This document shows, piece by piece, positions 22,752 to 31,370 of a DNA stretch of 64,000 nt. The stretch lies in contig NC_087075.1 in NCBI RefSeq assembly GCF_026151205.1, forward strand, positions 10,338,303 to 10,402,302, read 5' to 3'. Each line of letters begins with the position of its first letter. The stretch's first letter is position 1. Source of the DNA: Bolinopsis microptera. Taxonomy: Eukaryota; Ctenophora; Tentaculata; Lobata; Bolinopsidae. The notes beneath the pieces are model-generated. The model made no database searches, was not told the origin of the DNA, and saw only the letters and a program-made list of their open reading frames with translations. A program made the translations under genes and the position numbers.

Positions 22752-22753
22752 CT

Positions 22754-22759
22754 GTTACT
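22754..22759. repeat. target site duplication, right copy (GTTACT)
   Basis: Matches 8533-8538. Confidence 0.85.
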
Positions 22760-22930
22760 CTCTTAGATGCAATATCTGTAAAGTATTGGATGAGAACTGA
22801 TTTTAAGTAAGGATTTTAAATTAAGTTCAGGATTATAACAAAATTCTCCGATTTGCAGTTCGAATAATATGTGCTTGTGATGCATCCGGCATCAGCATAA
22901 TCTCAGAGGAAACATCTCTCGCGTGCATAT

Positions 22931-23165
22931 ACTGTGTATCCATGGAGAGGTCTAATTCTAATTGGAACCATCAAGGGGAATGAAATTAAATCATTGGATG
23001 CCAGGAACTAGAAATAAATATACTGGAATACTGTGTATCCATGGAGAGGTCTTATTCTAATTGGAACCATCAAGGGGAATGAAATTAAATCATTGGATGC
23101 CAGGAACTAGAAATAAATATACTGGAATACTGTGTATCCATGGAGAGGTCTAATTCTAATTGGAA
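22931..23165. repeat. 99 bp tandem repeat, 2.3 copies
   Basis: Units start ACTGTGTATCCATGGAGAGG near 22931, 23030 and 23129; the third is cut short where GGAACCGGCTCAGCC begins. Confidence 0.88.
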
Positions 23166-24240
23166 CCGGCTCAGCCTGTCATGCCTTGTATCACGTGGTG
23201 ACCCCCACGGTCGCTTCACTATAGTATGTATCGTCTTCGACGATACAGGGGGAGCCGCTACAGGGGGAGACGATACAGGGGGAGCCACTCATGTTCATAA
23301 ACGAATAGAGATTAGGCGGAATGACAGGCTGAGCGCGGCTCAGTAAGTTAACTTGTCATTCCGCCATATCTTGTTTGTTATTATGAACAGACATGACAAG
23401 ACTAGCTGTCGATTGCAAGGTCTTCAGTTGTAGCGCGATGCGTTACTGTGCCGCGCCGCGCACTCAATAAGGCCAGATCGGCGAGATGCCAAATGCGCTA
23501 CTGTGCCGCGCCGAGCTGCCATGAATTGACATCGTCAATTAAGGTCTTCAGGTAAACACTACAATTTAAATATAATATAGCATGTATAAAGTCAGCTGCT
23601 GCACTTCCAACTTTGAACTTTAACATCAAATATACAAATATTTAATATTTAATTTAAGTTATTACTATATTTAACTACATTGTATATGATTTTTGTCTCA
23701 TGTTTGAATCTGGGCTTCTTTGGGAAGCTGCTTTCATCATAATTAATATAAAACACTTTTAACTACTGAAAGCAATTTAGGTGGCTGCAATTTTATTTGT
23801 TCCATTCGATTATTTTACCTAAATATTTATTTGTGCTGTTTTAAAGTAAAACAAAATTTAGTAAAACAAAATTTTTATTTACCACAAAACAATCAATACA
23901 TATTTAATATTATTATACATTTACAAATAAATCTAAATTTAAATTCAGCTATATACACAATACACAGCCCGCCGCGCAGACAGCCACACATTGCTGAGAG
24001 ATTCTCAGGTGCAGATGTAAGCGCCGCGCGCGCGAGATTTGTTATCTTACAATTACATGTCACGATATATTATTAATTATCAGAGAATTTTAGAAGCAAA
24101 ATAATAATTGCATATTAAAAGTAATTTCCTTAAATTATTTTAATGCAGTCACTCAGATCACAGATTTGAAATAAGTTGTATACCAGCTGACACCTCAACG
24201 ACACATATTCTGCCCACAATTAGGGGCCATAGTTGTTTCA
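23166..24240. other. intergenic, no gene seen
   Basis: Contains an inverted repeat (GGCTCAGCCTGTCAT at 23168 against ATGACAGGCTGAGC at 23320) enclosing three ATACAGGGGGAG copies, and a GC-rich pair of TACTGTGCCGCGCCG motifs (about 23444-23512). The rest is AT-rich. These look like miniature element remnants. Confidence 0.45.
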
Positions 24241-24252
24241 ATTATGTAACCA

Positions 24253-24511
24253 GGTATAGATTTATCCACATAGATTTATCCACATTCACAAAAGAGCACA
24301 AGAAATCCAAGCTCCTAACACAGCCATAGATGAGTTCATAACATCGGAAAGACTGAAATCTAACAGACAACAGATCCTAATATCAGACCACAGCACCCAA
24401 GAAGATATCTGTCCAACATGCCACTTAGGTGTTCTTGCTGAACAAGATGGGCTCCTTTGTGAACAGTGCAATGTTTGGCACCATCCCATTTGTGAGGAAA
24501 TCAACACCAAA
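24253..24511 (+). pseudogene. retroelement PHD-finger segment, 5' half
   Basis: An open frame leads to CPTCHLGVLAEQDGLLCEQC and then NVWHHPICEEINTK, giving the first zinc ligands of a PHD finger (C-x2-C, C-x2-C, H-x2-C type). The frame stops at the G-tract. The last ligand pair, CGNC, lies 6.3 kb away at about 30896. PHD fingers occur in other metazoan retroelement proteins. No start codon was assigned. Confidence 0.7.
24505..24511. repeat. target site duplication of the outer G-tract element, left
   Basis: CACCAAA, repeated at 30844-30850. Adding the following G makes it 8 bp. It lies inside the PHD coding sequence; removing the insert and one copy restores the frame. Confidence 0.85.
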
Positions 24512-24579
24512 GGGGGGGGGGGGGGGGGGGGGGTGTCACGTCCGTCTATGTCCGCTTGTCTCATAGAATCCAAAAAGGA

Positions 24580-24710
24580 CAGGACATAGGCGGACATAGG
24601 CGGACATAGGCGGACATAGACGGACATAGGCGGACATAGACAGACATAGGCGGACATTGGCGGACATAGACGGACATATACGGACATTAGCGGACATTAA
24701 TGGACACCTA
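24580..24710. repeat. left subterminal CGGACATAGG array
   Basis: About eleven degenerate 10-11 bp units of GGCGGACATA. The complementary array sits at 30615-30830. Such subterminal arrays commonly bind transposase; that role here is inference. Confidence 0.8.
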
Positions 24711-24872
24711 AATTGCTAAATAAAATGTTCAATTTTTGCTGTTATAGGGGGGATCATGTTTTTTGTCCGTTCGGTACCCTATATTTTCAAAACGGACAAA
24801 AAATAGAGCGGACAAAAACGGACAAAAATGGACAAAAATGGACAAAAATGGAAATAACATTTAGATGCTTCC

Positions 24873-25123
24873 TCCTACTACTCTTCCTCCTCCTCCTCCT
24901 GGGTCTTCCTGATCTTCCTCAGTCCTCTTCCTCCTCCCCTCCTCAGTCCTCCTCCTACTCCTCCTCGTCCTCAGTCCTCCTCATCAGTCCTCAACAGTCC
25001 TCCTCCTCCCCAGTCCTCCTCCTCCTCCTGGGTCCTCCTCCTGGGTCCTCCTACTCCTCTTCATCCTCCTCCTCTTCCTCCTCAGTCGTCAGTCCTCCTC
25101 AGTCCTCCTCCTCATCCTTCTCC
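24873..25123. repeat. TCC-rich polypyrimidine tract, left part
   Basis: Imperfect (TCC)n with interspersed CAGTCC and CTGGGTCC. It is continuous with 28831-30510 if the inner element is removed. Confidence 0.9.
25116..25123. repeat. target site duplication of the inner element, left
   Basis: CCTTCTCC, repeated at 28831-28838. The flanks are low-complexity, so some of the match could be chance. Confidence 0.65.
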
Positions 25124-28100
25124 GGGGGGGGGGGGGGGGGGGGGGGGCCAATGACTACCAATGGAGACTTTTGGGGACTAATGGGGACTAAAAATCATGG
25201 GGACTAGAGGTCAACTCGTTGACGTAATTCACCATTTGTCCCCATAAGTCCAAAGAATTTTTGACAGTTATTTATGGTTTTCAAGTTAGTTAGGTACTCT
25301 AACAGCCCTCAAGTAGCTCCCAAGAAGTCAGGAATGTCCAGTGACCATTTATAAATATTCTAGACTTCAGTCTTGAGAAGTTTACGATCTGGTCTGGAGA
25401 AGCCAGATTTTTTGAAATCTAAATGGGGACTAATAGTAAGGGGAAAAGTGGCATTCCGTTGGATTTGAATGTTCACAAGGATTTCTCAACGGAATATGGT
25501 AGTTAGGACCCCTACGAACATAATTAGACTTGTTGCCAATTTTGTATCTCAACAGAAACACCACTTTTACCACTTTTTACCACCTCTGTACCACCTTTCT
25601 GGTTTGCCAAATATCTTTAGTTGTGAACATCGTAGAAGGCTGCAAATTAACCTAGAATGTTTATCTTATCAAGGAGTAAAACTTTTGTATAAAAAATTTT
25701 TACATTGGACAATCAGCTAATTGGATAATTACCAATTAGTTAATCACCGAAAAAAGTGAAAATTTTTTATTGGCTCAAAATGATTGAAATCGTTTGAAAC
25801 ACGGAGAAATGTAGTTTTTAGAAAAACTTCAAAAATTTTTCACTTACAAATTTTTTTCGAGACTTGGAAAAAAAGTTTGAAAATTTGAAAATATTTTTTT
25901 CCGCCAAAGGTGATCGAATTGTGAATAAAAATGCTTTGCAGTAAAACTTCGAAGATTTTTAGATTGGGGAATTCTAAAATCATCAATATTTGAAGTTGGA
26001 GTTCAGTAAATCTCGACATATTTTAGTAATTAGGAATAGCTTAGCGGAAAGGGCTGAACCTGAAACAGGTTAACCACACAATATTAGAGTTTCATAACTA
26101 ATTACAATACAGCTTTATCAAATTCCACATAAAGAAACAGCACAAAAGGACCATTTAAGATCGAACCGATTTTACCTGCTGTTCTATCATTTTATTGATT
26201 TCAATGATCAAAACCTCTGTACTGTCAATCTTGCCAATCTATACCGGGTATCTGAATGTACCGGACCTCTTATTTACCTCTATAATTAGACCCAGTTGTG
26301 CAAGAAATCCGATTTCTCACAGGGGTTTCTTTTAACTGTGCACTTTTTGTCACTCTCGCAAGAGGCCCGGTATTATAGAGGGGTATAGGAAGCGTAAATA
26401 TACCTTCCATCATCCACTGTGGCTTTTTTGTATTGTGAATGCGCATGCCGCTTCGTTTGCTATGCCAGATACCTCAAATAACCCCCATATCTCATTACCA
26501 GGGTCGGGATAGAGCTGGAGATAGCATCGAGAGGTTGCTAGAAATAGCTAGATTTAGAGTAAACTGGTGGTAGCTGGGTGGTGCTAGCATGGATGTAGCA
26601 GAACGTAGCTACACGGGGTTTCATTGGAGTTGGTTATTTTAATGGCCAAAGAGTGCCGGAACTAAAGTTACTTAAGATTGCAGTTGAGGGGCAGTGTAAA
26701 CCACGGTGTAGTCACGGACACAGAGCTACAGTGCAGGAGTACTGCAAAAGAACAGTGCAAGTGATACAGTCTGCAACAGTAAAACGCCGACAAAGCTAGA
26801 CTTAGAGTGAACTGATGAAAGCTGGGTGGTGCTAAAATGGAGGTGGCAGAACGTACTAGTACTACATGATGAAAACAGGAAAACTAAGGCTGGTTGAGAC
26901 CTAAAAAGATGTAATCTTTCCTGATAGATCCAGTGAAGAGCGAGTAGCGAAGAGTTTGATCATTAACCTAAAGCTCTAAAGAAGAAAAGGGCTAAAGAGA
27001 CTCGCTTAGGTACGGCAAGGTCTGTAGCCTTGATAAGAAGATACCATGAAGTAATTCATGCGGAAAAGTCGATTTATATAAACGGTTTCGTTGGATCTAA
27101 AAGGGGTGGGTCAGTCTCTCTGTTTTCATCAGATTCTGATAAAAGGCTGTTAAGCTCAGGACGGTGATCTTAATAGGTCGGATAGCTGTACCTGGTTGCT
27201 TCCAGCCCACCCTTGTCGCTTGAAAATAAGTTCTCACCCCACCTCTTCCAAAAATGCAGTTACCAGAGCAGGAAACTCTTCTTCCTCCTCTTCTTTCAAC
27301 CCAAACACAATCAGGTTCCAGCTCCTCTCCTCCTCTGCAGCCACAATCTTATCTCCTTCTTCGGCGTTTTACTGTTGCAGACTGTATCACTTGCACTGTT
27401 CTTTTGCAGTACTCCTGCACTGTAGCTCTGTGTCCGTGACTACACCGTGGTTTACACTGCCCCTCAACTGCAATCTTAAGTAACTTTAGTTCCGGCACTC
27501 TTTGGCCATTAAAATAACCAACTCCAATGAAACCCCGTGTAGCTACGTTCTGCTACATCCATGCTAGCACCACCCAGCTACCACCAGTTTACTCTAAATC
27601 TAGCTATTTCTAGCAACCTCTCGATGCTATCTCCAGCTCTATCCCGACCCTGGTAATGAGATATGGGGGTTATTTGAGGTATCTGGCATAGCAAACGAAG
27701 CGGCATGCGCATTCACAATACAAAAAAGCCACAGTGGATGATGGAAGGTATATTTACGCTTCCTATACCCCTCTATAATACCGGGCCTCTTGCGAGAGTG
27801 ACAAAAAGTGCACAGTTAAAAGAAACCCCTGTGAGAAATCGGATTTCTTGCACAACTGGGTCTAATTATAGAGGTAAATAAGAGGTCCGGTCCATTCAGA
27901 TACCCGGTATAGATTGGCAAGATTGACAGTACAGAGGTTTTGATCATTGAAATCAATAAAATGATAGAACAGCAGGTAAAATCGGTTCGATCTTAAATGG
28001 TCCTTTTGTGCTGTTTCTTTATGTGGAATTTGATAAAGCTGTATTGTAATTAGTTATGAAACTCTAATATTGTGTGGTTAACCTGTTTCAGGTTCAGCCC

Positions 28101-28830
28101 TTTCCGCTAAGCTATTCCTAATTACTAAAATATGTCGAGATTTACTGAACTCCAACTTCAAATATTGATGATTTTAGAATTCCCCAATCTAAAAATCTTC
28201 GAAGTTTTACTGCAAAGCATTTTTATTCACGTTTCATGCAATTCGATCACCTTTGGCGGAAAAAAATATTTTCAAATTTTCAAACTTTTTTTCCAAGTCT
28301 CGAAAAAAATTTGTAAGTGAAAAATTTTTGAAGTTTTTCTAAAAACTACATTTCTCCGTGTTTCAAACGATTTCAATCATTTTGAGCCAATAAAAAATTT
28401 TTACTTTTTTCGGTGATTAACTAATTGGTAATTATCCAATTAGCTGATTGTCCAATGTAAAAATTTTTGATACAAAAGTTTTACTCCTTGATAAGATAAA
28501 CATTCTAGGTTAATTTGCAGCCTTCTACGATGTTCACAACTAAAGATATTTGGCAAACCAGAAAGGTGGTACAGAGGTGGTAAAAAGTGGTAAAAGTGGT
28601 GTTTCTGTTGAGATACAAAATTGGCAACAAGTCTAATTATGTTCGTAGGGGTCCTAACTACCATATTCCGTTGAGAAATCCTTGTGAACATTCAAATCCA
28701 ACGGAACCCTTAAATCGACCACTTTTCCCCTTACTATAATGGAGACTTTTGGGGACTAAAAATGGGGACTCGGGGTAAAATCGTTGACGTAATTCCCCAA
28801 GTCCCCAAAAGTAGTCATTGGCCCCCCCCC
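25124..28830. mobile_element. inner G-tract-ended foldback element, 3.7 kb
   Basis: It begins with 24 G then CCAATGACTACC and ends GTAGTCATTGG plus a C run. Arms about 25124-26790 and 27361-28830 are inverted copies; inner positions sum to 54151, and the left arm has ~200 extra bases near its end. The 570 bp spacer contains a second, divergent copy of a GCTGGGTGGTGCTA stretch also present in the arm. An 83-codon frame occurs in both arms (25469-25720 plus, 28440-28691 minus) and starts MFTRISQRNMVVRTPTNIIR. Its mirrored presence follows from the palindrome and I recognise no family. No transposase was seen. Confidence 0.8.
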
Positions 28831-30510
28831 CCTTCTCCTCAGTCCTCCATCCTCCTCCTCAGTCCTCCCCCAGTCCCCCTCCTCCTATTCAGTCCTCCTC
28901 CTCCTCCTCAGTCCTCCTCCTTCTCAGTCCTCCTCAGTCCTCCTCCTCCTCCTCCTGAGTCCTCCTCCTCCTCCTCCTCTTCCCTCTCAGTCATCCTCTC
29001 TCAGTCCTCCTTCTCATTTCTCCTAAGTCCTCCTCCTGAGTCCTCTTTCTCCTGAGTCCTCCTCCCGAGTCCTCCTCCTCCTCCCTCTCAGTCATCCTCC
29101 TCAGTCATCCTCCTCAGCCATCCTCCTCAGCCATCCTCCTCAGCCTTCCTCCTCAGCCATCCTCCTCCTCCTGGGGCCTTTTCCTGGGTCCTCCTCCTCC
29201 TGGGTCCTCCTCCTCCTGGGTCCTCCTTCTCCTCCTCAGTCCTCTTCCTCCTCTTCCTCCTCCTCCTCCCTCTCAGTCATCCTCCTCAGCCATCCTCCTG
29301 AGTCCTCCTCCTCCTCAGTCATCCTCTTCAGTTCTCCTCCTCCTCCTAGGTCCTCCTTCTGGGTCCTCCTCCTCCTCCTCCTCCTGGGTCTTCCTGATCC
29401 TCCTCAGTCATCCTCCTCAGTCATCCTCCTCAGTCATCCTCCTCAGCCATCCTCCTCAGCCATCCTCCTCAGTACTCTTCAGTACTCTTCAGTCCTCCTC
29501 CTCCTGAGTCATCCTCCTCAGTCCTCCTCCTCCTCCTCCTGGGTCCTCCTCCTGGGCCTGGGTCTTCCTGATCCTCCCCAGTCCTCTTCCTCCTCCCCTC
29601 CTCAGTCCTCCTCCTACTCCTCCTCCTCGTCCTCAGTCCTCCTCATCAGTCCTCAACAGTCCTCCTCCTCCCCAGTCCTCCTTCTTCTCCTCAGTCCTCT
29701 TCCTCCTCTTCCTCCTCCTCCTCCCTCTCAGTCATCCTCCTCAGCCATCCTCCTGAGTCCTCCTCCTCCTCAGTCATCCTCTTCAGTTCTCCTCCTCCTC
29801 CTAGGTCCTCCTTCTGGGTCCTCCTCCTCCTCCTCCTCCTCCTGGGTCTTCCTGATCCTCCTCAGTCATCCTCCTCAGTCATCCTCCTCAGTCATCCTCC
29901 TCAGCCATCCTCCTCAGCCATCCTCCTCAGCCATCCTCCTCAGTACTCTTCAGTCCTCCTCCTCCTGAGTCATCCTCCTCAGTCCTCCTCCTCCTCCTCC
30001 TGGGTCCTCCTCCTGGGCCTGGGTCCTCCTTCTCCTCCTCAGTCCTCTTCCTCCTCTTCCTCCTCCTCCTCCCTCTCAGTCATCCTCCTCAGCCATCCTC
30101 CTGAGTCCTCCTCCTCCTCAGTCATCCTCTTCAGTTCTCCTCCTCCTCCTAGGTCCTCCTTCTGGGTCCTCCTCCTCCTCCTCCTCCTGGGTCTTCCTGA
30201 TCCTCCTCAGTCATCCTCCTCAGTCATCCTCCTCAGTCATCCTCCTCAGTCATCCTCCTCAGCCATCCTCCTCAGCCATCCTCCTCAGCCATCCTCCTCA
30301 GTACTCTTCAGTCCTCCTCCTCCTGAGTCATCCTCCTCAGTCCTCCTCCTCCTCCTCCTGGGTCCTCCTCCTGGGCCTGGGTCTTCCTGATCCTCCCCAG
30401 TCCTCTTCCTCCTCCCCTCCTCAGTCCTCCTCCTACTCCTCCTCCTCGTCCTCAGTCCTCCTCCTCCCCAGTCCTCCTCCTCCTCCTCCTGGGGCCTTTT
30501 CCTGGGTCCC
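28831..30510. repeat. TCC-rich polypyrimidine tract, right part, 1.7 kb
   Basis: Almost pure pyrimidine on the plus strand apart from CAG and GGG breaks. Higher-order repeats of several hundred bases are visible: the block CTCTCAGTCATCCTCCTCAG through CTGGGCCTGGGTC recurs about three times. Ser/Pro-rich frames here are compositional. Mirror-symmetric pyrimidine runs of this length could form triplex DNA. Confidence 0.93.
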
Positions 30511-30614
30511 TATATAATTTGATATAATAAGTTAAAGCTATTAATAGCTTTAGTGTGATTAATAAGTCGTTTGTTTTGTACAAGATTTTAATACAAGTTG
30601 CGAGAAATTCTCAA

Positions 30615-30830
30615 AATGTTTGTCCGCTAATGTCCACCAATGTCCGTCCGAGTCCGCCTATGTCCGTCCGGGTCCGCCTATGTCCGTCCGGGTCCGCCTA
30701 TGTCCGTCCGAGTCCGCCAATGTCCGTCCGAGTCCGCCAATGTCCGTCCGTGTCCGCCAATGTCCCAAAAAACACGTCCGTTGTCTCATAGAATCCAAAA
30801 AGGACAGGACATAGGCGGACATAGACGGAC
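30615..30830. repeat. right subterminal TGTCCGCC/TCCGTCCG array
   Basis: Nine or more ~20 bp units of CTATGTCCGTCCGGGTCCGC, then a short stretch in the opposite orientation. It is the inverted counterpart of 24580-24710. Confidence 0.85.
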
Positions 30831-30850
30831 ATGACACCCCCCCCACCAAA

Positions 30851-31370
30851 GAATACAAACACCTCCAAGATGAAAAGTTTGACATAGCATTTGTATGTGG
30901 TAACTGTGAAAACAACGCCTTACTACTTCCACTTTACCTCCCCCGGATGCAGTCATCGCATCGATCAACAATGCAAAATGGGGAGTCCTAAAAGGTTTAC
31001 AGATAAGGCCAGCTGTAGACTCTATCTACAAGAGGGTAGTCCTTTGGAAGAAGAACATGTTTAAGGTACCGAAAGGCAAGATAGGAGAGAGTTTTATTGA
31101 GGAAGTTGCCAATACCATCAATCTCTTTAACAGTGGCTCTAACCTTGAGAGTGTTGCAATTACTATGACACTTATAATTTTCCCCTCCTGCTCCAGAAAC
31201 CCTCCAAATCCTCTAAAGCCAAAGACCATGTAGCACACCTGGAAAGAAGACTCCAACTATGGAAAGATGGCGAAATAGAGAAGCTCGCTAGGGAATGTAA
31301 ATCAATACAAGAGCGCCTACTCAAATCTAAGTACAGCCCAGGACATCACAACAAAGTCTTTACACGACTC
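30851..31370 (+). pseudogene. retroelement PHD 3' half and linker, frameshifted
   Basis: The frame resumes with EYKHLQDEKFDIAFVCGNCE, completing the PHD zinc ligands. It then shifts near 30943 (a C run) into PDAVIASINNAKWGVLKGLQ, and again near 31185 into LLLQKPSKSSKAKDHVAHLE, which is continuous with the RT frame below. The linker is basic and probably coiled. The shifts mean no full-length protein is encoded, unless they are assembly errors. Confidence 0.65.

Larger units (their letters stand above)
8539..22753. mobile_element. palindromic Polinton/Maverick-type element, 14.2 kb
   Basis: The element begins AGTAGTAATG and ends CATTACTACT, so it has the 5'-AG...CT-3' ends known for Polintons, and it is flanked by a 6 bp duplication. 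Paired positions sum to 31292 throughout: the left arm 8539-15141 is the reverse complement of the right arm 16151-22753 (6,603 bp each), with a 1,009 bp unpaired centre. Each arm holds, from the end inwards, a partial polymerase copy, a spliced polymerase B palm gene and a 563 bp module with an inverted partner. No integrase, packaging ATPase, protease or capsid gene was found, so it is a non-autonomous or decayed derivative. I noticed one arm-to-arm mismatch (T near 10880 versus A in the mirror). The match to this superfamily is by ends, duplication length and polymerase type. Confidence 0.85.
24512..30843. mobile_element. outer G-tract-ended inverted-repeat element, 6.3 kb
   Basis: The left end is 22 G then TGTCACGTCCGTCTATGTCC. 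The right end is the reverse complement of the same sequence, ending in a C run with one C/T change. Subterminal arrays of a CGGACATAGG decamer (24580-24710) and its complement (30615-30830) point towards each other. No transposase frame was found. The short frames between the ends are low-complexity. A 7-8 bp duplication would fit the hAT, P or Merlin superfamilies, but the TIR is not diagnostic. Confidence 0.8.

Noticed and set aside
8539-22753. Palindrome as a missed-adapter (hairpin read) assembly artefact
   Set aside because: Such artefacts have almost no spacer and do not end at AG...CT termini flanked by a direct 6 bp duplication. Here a 1,009 bp unique centre and GTTACT on both sides are present. 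I cannot exclude it without reads, so the check is stated in the finding.
24713-25207. Ser/Leu-rich frames in the TCC tract and similar ones at 28762-29055
   Set aside because: Low-complexity translation of (TCC)n crossing a transposon boundary.
25469-28691. Conserved 83-codon gene present twice
   Set aside because: The two copies are the same sequence in the two arms of the foldback element; conservation reflects the palindrome, not selection.
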